The position numbers were made by a program, and so were the translations under genes. 64,000 nt of DNA. It comes from Neurospora crassa OR74A. Its lineage: Eukaryota; Ascomycota; Sordariomycetes; Sordariales; Sordariaceae. Below the pieces are notes generated by a model. That model was given only the letters and a program-made list of their open reading frames with translations. It had not been told where the DNA came from and ran no database searches. Below are positions 1-10,664 of the stretch, in pieces; positions within the stretch are counted from its first letter, which is position 1; each line of letters starts with the position of its first letter. The stretch spans positions 5,580,001 through 5,644,000 of the forward strand of contig NC_026504.1 in NCBI RefSeq assembly GCF_000182925.2, in the 5' to 3' direction.

Positions 1-1179
1 TACCCATCTCTCGAGAGACAGGTGTAGGGACTTTTCATGTCTTTGCCAGTCGTGCTTAGTACGGAAAGTCTCTGTACAGAAAGTACACTGAAAGGTCTTG
101 AGAGGCGCAGAGAGAGAGTGTCTTTTCTCCGACGGCACTGGTGCTGCCTTTCTCCTTCTCCGCCTCCGCCCACGGTTCATAGAAGACCCATACGAGCCAA
201 GGGAGTCATGAGTTCCGTAAGAGTATGCAGAGGCAAAAGAAAGGCCACTGGAGATGGACGTGTTGAAACTGCTGGCCGAGGAGGCAGCACACAAAGATCT
301 GTTGGAGCCATCGTCGGTCAAGTTGAAGTTGTTGCTGTGTGGACTACCGGATGAAAGGGTAGTGGTGGAGGCAGTGACGGCACGGGCAATGGCAGTCACC
401 GAGGCGGGTTCGTGTTCTGGAGGGGAGACCTGCCAACGTTGGAGCGGATTCAGGAGCTCCAGTTGGGGCCGTCTCTGGGGTATGTCCAGATTGGTGGACA
501 AGGTCCGTACACCGGGTGAGATGGACCGAGGGGCACCCATAACCTTGCCTCTTCTGCGACGGGCATTGGCCAGCCAGCCCGTGATCTGGGTCTTGCTCAA
601 GCCTGTCTGCTTTTGCAGCATTTCCTTCTCTTCATCGTTGGGGTATGGGTGTTTTTGGTGGATGGAGAGCCAGTTCTTGAGGATCTTGATGGATTCGCGC
701 GAGAAGCGGTTGTTGACCTTGGTGGCGGCGAGTGCAATGGGAGGAGCAGGAGTAGAAGGTCGGTCTTGCTCTTCGACGGAGGTGGTCGAACCTGGGTTCC
801 GAGGGGGTGCCGCAGGTTGATCCACCAGTCCGAGGCTACAGACTCGGTTCAGGGCCACACAGCCTGTGCAATATCCCTTGTAGCTACCCTCACGGATGCG
901 CTTGCACTGATAACCATTGGCCTGGCAGTGGTTGCAAGGGGAGGATGGCATATCAAACGAGTCTTCAAAGGCCACGATGGAATCGCCGGCCGTTGCTGTT
1001 TCCCCGAGGCCAAGCAGGTTGTTCTGTTCGTAGTGCTGCAGGGCCCAGCTGGCAAAGTCATCATCTGCGGCATTCTCCAGGGCCAGATCCAGGTCGTTGG
1101 GATGGCGAGTACCTGGCATGGAGGCTGGGTCGATGCCGTCCCAGTTGATGAATGCTTCCATTTCGTGGATGGTTGGCAT
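1..1179 (-). CDS. Homeodomain + C2H2 transcription factor, partial (N-terminal 393 residues)
   Basis: An uninterrupted frame reads from ATG at 1179 to the left edge with no stop, so the C-terminus lies outside the window. Residues 82-114 form a six-cysteine cluster with spacing C-x2-C-x6-C-x11-C-x2-C-x6-C, like a Zn2Cys6 binuclear cluster. Residues about 155-212 are a TALE/KN-type homeodomain containing the recognition-helix signature WLANARRRGK. A basic run (GRRRRRRK) follows near residue 336. A C2H2 finger has C365, C368, H381 and H386. Fungal homeodomain/C2H2 proteins are nuclear DNA-binding regulators; the target genes cannot be told from sequence. The start is the first ATG of the frame and opens with MPTIHEMEAF. 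No intron is needed across the visible part. Family call is firm; the biological role is unknown. Confidence 0.88.
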   Translation of the reverse strand, partial: MPTIHEMEAFINWDGIDPASMPGTRHPNDLDLALENAADDDFASWALQHYEQNNLLGLGETATAGDSIVAFEDSFDMPSSPCNHCQANGYQCKRIREGSYKGYCTGCVALNRVCSLGLVDQPAAPPRNPGSTTSVEEQDRPSTPAPPIALAATKVNNRFSRESIKILKNWLSIHQKHPYPNDEEKEMLQKQTGLSKTQITGWLANARRRRGKVMGAPRSISPGVRTLSTNLDIPQRRPQLELLNPLQRWQVSPPEHEPASVTAIARAVTASTTTLSSGSPHSNNFNLTDDGSNRSLCAASSASSFNTSISSGLSFASAYSYGTHDSLGSYGSSMNRGRRRRRRKAAPVPSEKRHSLSAPLKTFQCTFCTETFRTKHDWQRHEKSLHLSLERWV

Positions 1180-2607
1180 GGTGCAGGTGGCAAAGGCCTC
1201 AAAGGGCGCAGCTGACGAGTACTAGTACAGTCTGTCCCTGTGAGACTCGGGTAGCTGGCTGATGCTGGTTGAGTGGTGGAGGAGGAGGAGGAGCAGGATG
1301 TAGTGCAGAGGGCGTAAGAAGCGAGACAACAGTCCACGGGCTCGGACTTTTCCTTGACGGGATATAAAGATGGTGGGGGGAAGTCAACTCGACCACATAT
1401 AAATCCTTCAACACACACAAGATAAGTGGAAAAGAATGTCTTGACGACGAAACACACACGGAAAAGAAGAGGGATGAGGAAAAAGGAAGAGAAAAGTCCA
1501 TTGCCTCGACTTATCCAGGACGGGCATCCCATGCTATCAAGGGTATCGTAGGTAGCCTCCCCTCTCGGACCTACCTACCCTCCTCCTACCTTTCCCTTCC
1601 AGGACGGTGACCGGTTGGTCGCGGCACAGTCACACAATCCCGGACTGGATGGTCTCGCTGCTGAAAAGGCATTCATTGTCTGTCGACGGGCACCACATGA
1701 GTGACTGGAGGAGTGAGTGAGTGGTGGTGTTGTTGCTCAAAGCGGAATCCAGTCATCCGAAAAGGTGGGGAGCGCGCCTTTCAATTGACATGCTGCACCA
1801 CACCTTTGACGAGGACCCACCCTGCCAAGCTGGGGCTCCCGCTGTAGGTACCTCTAGTCAAGCCAGCCATTCCCCGCAATCGGACCTTCTTTCTCCAAAT
1901 TCACAACTGAAAGGCTTCACCAACTTGACCAACCATCACAGACAAATTCCCTAGATTTGTACACGTACTTGAGGGATGTAGAGAAGATCCTCGTATGCAG
2001 AGTCGTCTCCAGGTTTTTACCCATACCATGAACTAATGGGTTGCCCGTGAAGCGAAGCAAGTTTCCAGTCTCTTCTGATATTTCCTGTTACATGTCTGTG
2101 CATATCGTAATACTTCAGCTAACAGGTCTTAACAGTCATAGACGACCGGGATCGGCAGAGCGCCGATATCGTATCAAGCAAATGTGTGCTCCTTCCTTCC
2201 TGCCTCCCTCTCGACCGCTGCCTCTTTCTGTTTCTGTTACAGTGAGTCCATCTTACGATTTTTAGGCAACCACTCACCTCGATCGACAATGGAAAGATGG
2301 AGGAAGGAACTCATCCCGCTTACCAGCCAAGTTCAGTTACATCGATTCGCCCACAACTTCCACTTTGTGTCAACTTGTGAAAATGGAACGCCTCTTGGGC
2401 TTGAGAATACCATCTGGCAATAGTCCGACATTACTTAGTTCATCCTACGACAGTAACCTGCACAATCCTGGAATACTACTCTCCTTTACCACCCGAAAGA
2501 ACCCATCCAACATGAATACAACCAAATCACACGCAATCCGTCGCCGCCCAAATCTCGACAAGTTGCCTACCTATTCGTCTCTTTCCGCACCCCCGTACTG
2601 ACCATCA
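1180..2607. other. Intergenic: homeobox gene upstream region
   Basis: No convincing gene. The first 350 bases read as pyrimidine-rich sequence on the minus strand, typical of a fungal 5' leader, with a TATA-like ATATAAA at about 1360-1370. The open frames here are short, lack recognisable motifs and probably arise by chance. Confidence 0.6.
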
Positions 2608-3690
2608 TCAACCGCTCTGCCAAAGGGCAGCATGCACGTTGGAGTTCTTCTCAAGCTTGCCTATCGATGCCGGACCAGTCTTTAGGTAACAGTTTCCAGT
2701 ATAGCCGCCCGCCTCGGCAATCGATCTGTTCACCCAGGCGGGAATGAAGGAAACGGCCTCGCAGTTCCACCCCGGGTCGTTGCTTCTACTCTTCGGAACC
2801 ACGTACTTGGTCCAGGACGCGCACGCATCCATACATGCCTCAAAGTCGGCCGTGAAGATAGCAACCAAGTTGATTCTGTTGGTTGTGTCGCGGTTGTAGT
2901 CCCTGAAGCAGTAGATCCTGTAACTGCGCTGGTCCAGTGCTGACCGTTCACTTGTATTAGCTACAGTCTCAGGAGTAACATCAAAAGGGATCAGGACAGG
3001 AAACAAACATGACCTACATTTCAGCGACGTGTAAGTCGTCCCATTCACTTGGTCCGACCGACTACCACATCCGCTGTCGACTTCAACCCCCGACGGGGAA
3101 GTGGCATCGCCAATACTACCGGTCGATGTCGTGGTTGCGGCTGTCGATGTCCCAGGAAAGTTCGAGGTCGTCGCTATCTGCACCGGATTCGCCCTGGTAT
3201 AGGCTGCCAGCTTGTGGACAGCATCATTCGCCCTACTCGCCTCGATCCCCGTCCCGGCCGCCAATCCGATCACCGCAGCAGACAACAGCGCGATGATACA
3301 CGACAGAACAAAGGTTAAGAGGCTGCAGCCGCAAATCATCCTCCTCTTCCCGTCATTTTTGGGCGTTGTGTGAGCATCTCCTCCATGTGCCTGCGATTCA
3401 ATCGTCGAGCCCGCTATCGTGGTCGCCCCGCCATAGCCCGGTGAGGGCTGAGAAGGCGAGTATGGCGATGGTGTTTGTTTTGGTACCGGCGGTGAGTCGT
3501 GATAAGCCTCCGGGTACTGTTGGTGTTGTTGGGCATTATAGGCATGGGTTTGTGGGGGAACAACTTCGGGAAAGTTTTGAGAGGCCGCCTCGAGCCCGTC
3601 ATCGTATCGGTGCTTGATGACAGGAACACGTTAGCGATGAAACTGTCGCATACTTGGAGCCGAGTAGCCTGGTGATCTTACCGACTCCAT
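2608..3690 (-). CDS. Single-pass membrane protein with extracellular PAN/apple-like domain
   Basis: Three exons by my reading: 3690-3682 (Met-Glu-Ser only), 3612-3018 and 2939-2608, giving 311 residues. Intron 1 (3613-3681) has GTAAGA, branch GCTAAC and an AAG acceptor. Intron 2 (2940-3017) has GTAGGT, branch GCTAAT and a CAG acceptor. Residues 4-94 are Pro/Gln/Tyr-rich and end in a basic stop-transfer-like patch (GKRRM). Residues about 95-122 are one hydrophobic segment, and a Ser/Thr-rich stalk follows. The C-terminal ~110 residues hold paired cysteines and a pattern (YRIYCFRDYN ... ACMDACASW ... NCEAVSF ... GNCYLKTG) typical of fungal PAN/apple-like WSC-neighbour domains. Predicted topology is cytoplasmic N-terminus with an outside cysteine-rich domain that probably binds glycans or proteins. 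Ligand unknown. Confidence 0.75.
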
Positions 3691-6039
3691 AGCGGTGTAG
3701 CCGGAACGAAGCCCCGATCTGATTCGTGTGTCTTACCAAGCGTCGAGGACGTTGAGAAAAGAAGCAAAATATTCCAGCAAAAGGATCTGGCGCTTTCATC
3801 AGGGGAAGCCGAGATAGGGAACACAAGAATCGTGCCCGAGAACCACTGATTCGAAGGCGTAAAGCACCATAACCTGATCAAGGTTCTGCGCCAATGCGGC
3901 AGAAAGCGAGCCTTGGCTGAAGAGGATGCCGTCCACAACGGTCAGGAAACCAGGGGTGAGGTTGATGTGCCACAGCTGGGCTTCAATAGTAGCGGGCTTC
4001 AATCCAATTGCAGCTGCTTGGCGAGGAGGATTGCATCTCGAGCATCAATTATACTCTTTCATGGAACACAAGGTTCCAAGGCAACTCCAGTTTGTCGCTC
4101 TAGCAGTGACGATTGGAGGCTGCATCGACTTGATCTCCCAGCCAGCGCAATGGTAAACTTTTCAGGCTGATGGTGTAATCATCAAACACTGGGGGAATAA
4201 TTGGTGACTAAACCTCGTTTTCGACAACCGCTTTGCTTGAGGTTGATGATAGGCACCCTTCGAGTGTACGCCAGACGAAAGTATAACCAGATACACGCTT
4301 CTTCCTATGGTGAGTTCATTCTAAACAACACTTTTGAAGGACAGCTACCCGATGCAAAACATACACGGGTATTGCCTTTCAGGGTACCTGAACCTCAGGA
4401 TGGAACAACTCTTCCCTTACGCACGCGGCTCTAGACATAGATGGACAATACACTATATCTAGCCGCCGTCGATTGTCTCAAGTTGTCGCGGTCCGCAAAC
4501 ATCAAGTCTCGGGCTCTTAGCCTGCTGAGCGGGGCCAGGGAAGAGGAACGGCGGCACAAGGACGGCATGTTTCATTAAACGGTCGAGCTGGAGCCCGCAG
4601 GGACAGGGGGATCGGCCGGCCCTACGCTCAAAATGGGGGTTTGACGGTAGGGATCCCCTGTGTACCATAGCGTGTAGAGTAGAGTAATCTCCCATTTTTG
4701 ATATCGAACATTGGAGGGACATAACAAACAAACAGTGCACGAGATCAACACGTGGATGGTGTCGTATCATACATATTTCTTTTTTCAAGATTGGCGGTGA
4801 TTGACAGAAGATGCAGGATCCCTTCTCCGAGCGTTGAGCTTTTATCCGAAACATGAACGACACCACAGAGCTGTTGTACTCGTCTGGTGATAGTAGTGTC
4901 CATACCACCTCAAGGGAGGAAGGGCCTGCCAAGATTTCACATGCATTCCTGCTCAGCACAGCGTTGCCCTACTGGATTCTAGTGCTGAGTGGGCTTTTCT
5001 AGGAAATGACTAGTAGTGTAGCACCAACCCACAACAACCTGCAACAAGCGCGGAAGAGCGAATAACTTCACATTGAAGATTGGTCATACATACGCGGTGC
5101 CCGGTACCATGGGAAATATCTTCAGCCTCTTGTTCAAAAGCGGTGAGCAGCTGAGCCGAATCCCGGATACCTTAATTTCGCAAGCATATCCGACATCAAA
5201 GAAAAATCGTCAACGAGATACCGAGGCCGTGTTGGCACTCTTAACGATCTGCACAGGCCGGCACGGTGAACCAAGGCCTGGGGGGGCTACTCGCTATTTC
5301 CTAGGGGACCCTAGGGGGGAAAACGATGTAACCCAATCAACTGCCATTTGTGGAGATTTAATTGCTTCCTTTCCTTCGTCACTTTTTCCACTTGGGGTCT
5401 TTGATGGAGAGCCGGGGGGGACCATGACTTACTTACCCTTAACAAGTCCGACCCCGAACCCGAAGGGTCTTTTTCTACACAATGTGTTCCCGAGGACTTT
5501 AACAAGAACCTTTTCTTGTGACTGGTGAGGACTTGGGAGTTGAGGAACAGGCAAACTTGCGCCGGCGATCTTTCACGTGTGTCGTTGTTGTTGTTGTTTG
5601 CTTAGAGCAAGGGGATACTTGAGGAACAGGAGAGAGTTGACAATCGACTGGACGTCCAACAACCGACCATCCCCCCTCCCCCACTCGTTATCACGCCATC
5701 AAATCCGCGGGCACAATCGCCGTACACACACACACACTCCTTTGCTGTACACAGTACACCCATCCATTCATTTCACAGCCTCCATCCAGTTGGCTGGCTG
5801 GCTTAACAGAAAACCTACCTACCACAGCTACAGGGACTTCTCCGCATCGATCACGATTCCTCGCATTCTTCATCTCACCCGCCACGCCCAACCTTCGTTC
5901 GTTCGCACCTGACGCCTCACACACACACTCCTTTTCACCACCACCAATCGGCAATTTAACAACCACCAAAACAACCACAACAATAGCAGCAACGAAACCA
6001 ACAGTACACCCTTTTCAAAAGCAAGCAACCGCCAATCAA
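3691..6039. other. Intergenic, 2.3 kb
   Basis: No supportable gene. Open frames of 166 codons (minus, about 4459-4959) and 151 codons (plus, about 5073-5528) have no recognisable domain and biased composition. The last ~350 bases are C/A- and CT-rich and look like the promoter and 5' leader of the gene starting at 6040. Confidence 0.55.
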
Positions 6040-9000
6040 ATGCCAACCTACCTCTGCCACGGCTTCCGCTGGCAGCGCCGCTCCATCCGCGTATACACCG
6101 TCGTACAAGACCTTGACGACGTCTCGCCCGAGTGGCTGATTCGGCCCACCAGCTCGCGCTGTCTCCTGCAGAGTTTCTACAACTTGTTTGAGTTTTTGCC
6201 TTATTGCTCGCCGCATGAACCTGAGACTTGGGATAGTAATGAGGACGAGGACGAGGATGAAGACGAGGATGAGGGGGATAAGTCTGGGGAAGAAAATGGG
6301 GAAGAAGAAGCAGTAGTAGTACCGGGGAGTCGTGGTAGTCGGGGGGAGAAAGGGAGTGAGGAGCAGAGGACTCAGTGGCCGAAGCGAAAGGAGAGTCTTG
6401 GTGTGCTTAGGGGTCATGGATCCGAAGGGACTACGGGAAAGGGGATGGGGACTATGGGAAAGGAGATGGGAAAGGGGATGGGAAAGGAAAAGAGAGAGAT
6501 CACCGCCATCCCTGTGGGCAGTAACAACAGGTCGTCGATAAGTCGTACCCGTACCATCAGCCGCAGTCCAAGTCTGAGACTTCCGTTGCAAGGCGTACGA
6601 ACCCCGTCCAGGACGCGCCTCCAAACTACCGCCGCTGCCGCCGCCTCCGCCGCGACCACTCCTACTACTCCTACTGCTCCTACTGCTGCCATACCTGCCC
6701 CAGCGTCGACTCCGGCGTTGAGAACTGCCAGCACCTCGGGAGTTTCTTCAGCAGGAAAAGGACGAAAGGGAAAGACAACGGGAAACAGCAGCAGCAGCAG
6801 AAGGAGCGAATCTCACAGCCCCAACCGCAAAAAAGACGAGCTGAGCGCCCAACGCTGGTCAGCAGTCAAAGTCCTCGAGGAGTACGACCCAAACAACCTC
6901 GACGAAGTCTCGCGGCCTTATGCTTACGTGGCCGATCACGTGGTGCGCGTGGATGGAGCGGCAGATATTCTGGCGGAAGTGAGGCGGTACGAAGAGCGGA
7001 TGCAGAGGCTGAGGCTGAAGCTGAAGGGGGCGGAGGAGAGAACAGGGGAACGAGATCCCAAGGCTAATCGTAATAGCGGCGGGAGTGGAGGGAGTGGGGA
7101 GTATCATGATGCTCTCGAGCACCTTGAAGAAAGCGCAAAGGAGAAGGAAGAGACCTGGATTGAGCAACTCCGCGATGAGCTCCAGCGTGGAGAAGAGATC
7201 AAGTGGTACGTGGTCGTCAACGGGGATGAAGAGCGCAATTATTCGAATCCGAGTGACTCGGACGATGAAGACGAAGATGAAGACGAGGACGAGTACGAGT
7301 ATGACGACTCGGAGGAACTGTCTTCCTCTGAGATTACCTCTAACTACGGGACCTCCTACCGCTACGACACCACCGATGACTTACTGAGTACCTCAAAGCA
7401 TCCTTCGCTCGCCGCGTATCCACCATCCGATGGCCGCCGATCTCCTCTCTCCTACACCGGATCTGGATCCAGGACTTCATCTCGCAGCGGACAATCAAAA
7501 TCACGAAGCCAAAGCCGGAGTCACTCTCGAACTCGAACCCGCCACCGTAACCACAGCCGGCCGAGACACGGAAAGAAGACACGCAGACCGAAGCCGACCA
7601 AAGAACAACGTCAACATCATGCGCAGTATACACTCCAGCAGGAACTCTTTGAGAGGAATGACTTGCGGGCTTCTTCAACAACCCCAACTCCAACTCCCAC
7701 TTCAACGACGACAATGGCTACAAGCACGAGAGGGACAACGCCAACAGCCGGGCAAGCACCACCACCACCACCACCACCAACAGCTATGTCTATGAGGAAC
7801 ACAGGGCCGATCATCAAAGAAGGGGCCGCCAGACGAGTAGTGAGCGAGGGAGAAATCCATCCAGCCTTACGAGGGCAAGCGAGAAGGTCCGAGATACCGA
7901 TTATCATGGTTACCCCTACGAGGTCGACGTTTCCTGATGAGACCGAGACTGAGACGGCTGGAGCTGTCGGTGAGAAGCGAATGGTAGAGCAGCCGCAACA
8001 ACCCCAACCACAACCGCAACAGCAGCAGCACCAGCATCACCAGCAGCAACAGCCACAACAGCCGCAACCACAACCACACCCCCAACCACACCAGCACCAC
8101 CAAATCAACGAGACAGAACCAGGACCCCGACGCGGCTCCACCGCAAGCGCCAACCCGGACATGGGCACAATAACATCCACCACCGTCCCCCTAACAAGCA
8201 GTTTCTCCCTCGACACCAGCCCCTCCAACGCTCCCACACCCACCACCATTCCCGCCCTGTCTCTCAAACCACTCAAACCTCCCAAGAAGCAGTCCACCCT
8301 TCCCACCCTCCCCACCATTTCCACCTCTTCCCTTGTACGAAACAGGGGAAACAGACACAGCAGCACCAACACAAACACGGGAAGCAAACGAAGTTCCCTC
8401 ACCACTTTACGGTCCCCCTCCTCTTGGTCTTGTCTCAGTCTTCATCTCGGTCACAGTCACCACTCAACCAGTCCTAAGGACAAGGACGGAGAAGATATCA
8501 CTGGGGATGATGATGATGAAGAGGTAGTTCTTCCGCCGCCGAGACCGTCGCCTTCGCCTCCTATTCCCATCTCTGTGAATCCCATGGGGTCATATTCGTA
8601 TGAACCCGTGTCGACATTACCGCCTAGACCGGCGCCGATGCCGCCAAATGGCTCTAATAATTCTAATAAGCCTGTAGTATCTCCTCGCGGTGGTGGTGGA
8701 CAAACTGAAACCGGATCAAATCATAATAAAGTCCCCACTGCGCCGTCGTCCCCGGTCGTGGTCAAGATTAGTGCTGGGCCTGCTGCTGGGCCTGCTGAGG
8801 TACAGACACAGACACAGGGACAGGGACAAGCGGCTGCGAGCCCTGTTGTAGGGCAGTATGCGAGTATGATGAGTAGGACGATGCCTACGCGGAAGGGAAA
8901 CAGTGGTAATGGCAATGGGAATGGGAATGGGAATGGGAATGGGAATAGCGGGAATGGCAACGGGAAGGAAAGTCGGAGGAGTAGGAGTAGTGGGAGTTTG

Positions 9001-9045
9001 AGGAGGTTGTTTCAGCGGGCTAGTGGGAAGGATGGGTGGATTTGA
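6040..9045 (+). CDS. FlbE-like developmental regulator, long low-complexity form (1001 aa)
   Basis: Single exon. The N-terminus (residues 1-57, MPTYLCHGFRW, VQDLDDVSPEW, FEFLP) matches a fungus-specific block that I associate with the Aspergillus FlbE conidiation-regulator family. A second block at about residues 268-320 (YDPNNLDEVSRPYAYVADHV) and a third at about 386-403 (WYVVVNGDEER) belong to the same family. Between and after these lie acidic repeats (EDEDEDED near residue 70 and again near 410), Ser/Arg-rich stretches, poly-Pro, poly-Gln/His and a Gly-Asn repeat near residue 950. The known family members I recall are about 200 residues, so most of this protein is disordered insertion and C-terminal tail. 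FlbE acts in hyphae upstream of asexual development; whether that holds here is inference. The family name is from memory of the motif. Confidence 0.6.
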   Translation: MPTYLCHGFRWQRRSIRVYTVVQDLDDVSPEWLIRPTSSRCLLQSFYNLFEFLPYCSPHEPETWDSNEDEDEDEDEDEGDKSGEENGEEEAVVVPGSRGSRGEKGSEEQRTQWPKRKESLGVLRGHGSEGTTGKGMGTMGKEMGKGMGKEKREITAIPVGSNNRSSISRTRTISRSPSLRLPLQGVRTPSRTRLQTTAAAAASAATTPTTPTAPTAAIPAPASTPALRTASTSGVSSAGKGRKGKTTGNSSSSRRSESHSPNRKKDELSAQRWSAVKVLEEYDPNNLDEVSRPYAYVADHVVRVDGAADILAEVRRYEERMQRLRLKLKGAEERTGERDPKANRNSGGSGGSGEYHDALEHLEESAKEKEETWIEQLRDELQRGEEIKWYVVVNGDEERNYSNPSDSDDEDEDEDEDEYEYDDSEELSSSEITSNYGTSYRYDTTDDLLSTSKHPSLAAYPPSDGRRSPLSYTGSGSRTSSRSGQSKSRSQSRSHSRTRTRHRNHSRPRHGKKTRRPKPTKEQRQHHAQYTLQQELFERNDLRASSTTPTPTPTSTTTMATSTRGTTPTAGQAPPPPPPPTAMSMRNTGPIIKEGAARRVVSEGEIHPALRGQARRSEIPIIMVTPTRSTFPDETETETAGAVGEKRMVEQPQQPQPQPQQQQHQHHQQQQPQQPQPQPHPQPHQHHQINETEPGPRRGSTASANPDMGTITSTTVPLTSSFSLDTSPSNAPTPTTIPALSLKPLKPPKKQSTLPTLPTISTSSLVRNRGNRHSSTNTNTGSKRSSLTTLRSPSSWSCLSLHLGHSHHSTSPKDKDGEDITGDDDDEEVVLPPPRPSPSPPIPISVNPMGSYSYEPVSTLPPRPAPMPPNGSNNSNKPVVSPRGGGGQTETGSNHNKVPTAPSSPVVVKISAGPAAGPAEVQTQTQGQGQAAASPVVGQYASMMSRTMPTRKGNSGNGNGNGNGNGNGNSGNGNGKESRRSRSSGSLRRLFQRASGKDGWI

Positions 9046-10664
9046 TTACTTTGGGGTTTACACCAAAAGGGGGAGAGGGGGGGGGGTTGGATTAAGGAGA
9101 TGGGGAAGAAGAGAGTATGTAATGCATGATGGGGAAGAAGAAAAGAGAAAAGGTATATAGACGTAGATGTTGAAAGAGTAATGCTAAGTGAAGGAAGGGA
9201 TGTGAAGAAGAAGAAGAAGATTACCTATCAAAACGAAACAAAAGAACGGTTACAAGCCTGCTGGTATACTAAATCATATCATGTGTGAAACTCGCATCGA
9301 TTGACAACGATATATTGTTTTTTTGGTTGTTTTCCCCTATAGAGTACCTCCCTAGTGAATCATACAAAAGGCAAGAGTGTCGTCATCACAAGAAGGGACG
9401 ATCTTTCCAGTCGGTCAAGCAAGCACGGGGCCGGAGGAATGAGAGCAGCCGCGATCAAATTGATCTCTCTTCAAGTTGGGCTTCAGGGACGACGGAGGAT
9501 TAGAATTCCGGGTGAGATGGAAGGACCAGATAGATCTCCCTCCCTCCTCTCTCTCGAAGAGCGGTAGAAGATGGAGGAGAATAGGCAACAAGTCAAAACC
9601 TAATATCATTCATTGGAAGACATTCAAAGTAATCTCGTTGAATGCAGTTCATGACTTCCTCCCGGTACTTTGTTGATGGCTACGGTTTATAAATTCCATC
9701 TAAGACCCCTATAAAGCGTTTCTCTTACCACCTCCGAATCTGCTCCTAACTCGCTCTTGGAAGTAGGATGCTCTTCCCTTTTTGGTGTAGCTCGCTTTGC
9801 TTCGGTTCAAACAATGTGCGAGAAGTGACTGTGGAAGCTTGGATGAATATGAACGATGAGTTGAGATGTTTTGTATTTCTTTGTGCTATACTGAATGCTC
9901 GATACTGACTGAGTCTTCAGACGACATGTGTCCTACGATGTGTGAAACATCAGCACAGTCCGCCAGGCTTCGTGGTCAAATAACCGCCCACGAAAGCTTT
10001 TACGCGGACCAACTGAGCGAGAGATCACTCCTACTACACTTGCTGAAACAAGTACGTTTACATGAAAATGTTCCCAAGGGTTCTCTTGCATCATTGCCCA
10101 CCAACCTTGCGGAAGTCAACTCGTAAAACGAGTCGGAACAACGAGCCTTCTATAATGGAAATTCTTTCTACCAACGCTCCGTTCAGAACCGTTCCTGGGA
10201 TGGAAATCGACTCCGGCTTTCTCGAGTGAAAGCATCGCTGGATTTTGTGATTTTGAGGGCAAGGGAAGGAAGGAGGAAATGATGACTCGTTTCTGCTGAC
10301 TGACGTCAAGCAAGGCGAGGTAGAATAGTGGTAAGCAAGGAACGAACAGAAAAGAGGGAGAGGGAAAGAACAAGCTGCGCGGCGAACCACACAACAACCG
10401 AGCATATGATGTCAATTGGGGTATCTGACTGCTCGTTCCAAAAGGTCTCCAAAGACGCTTTTCCCGCTCCGAAATGTCAAGACGACAAGTGGTCTTGCGA
10501 TACCTAAAATCACTCTAACGCCACGCTTGTAATCCGAGTCTCCCAACATACCTGATGATAATGTGCTTTCGTAAACAAGGTGCAACTCAATGCCCTATAA
10601 AGCCTCTGTGATGCGTCATGGAAAAACCAAAAAAAAAAAAAAAAAAAAACATGGCCATGCGATA
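9046..10664. other. Intergenic between convergent genes
   Basis: Contains the 3' flanks of the FlbE-like gene (purine-rich, GAAGAA repeats near 9205) and of the PRPP synthetase. A run of 21 A at 10629-10649 becomes U21 about 15 nt after the prs stop codon on the minus strand. No gene seen. Confidence 0.6.

Noticed and set aside
849-1532. 227-codon minus-strand frame over the homeobox gene start
   Set aside because: It overlaps the homeodomain gene in another frame, has Thr/Pro/Ser bias of a shadow frame, and lacks any motif; the true frame starts at 1179.
4459-4959. 166-codon minus-strand frame
   Set aside because: No domain, no plausible leader or splice context, mixed composition; likely chance.
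5073-5528. 151-codon plus-strand frame
   Set aside because: No motif, and it lies in the upstream region of the 6040 gene.
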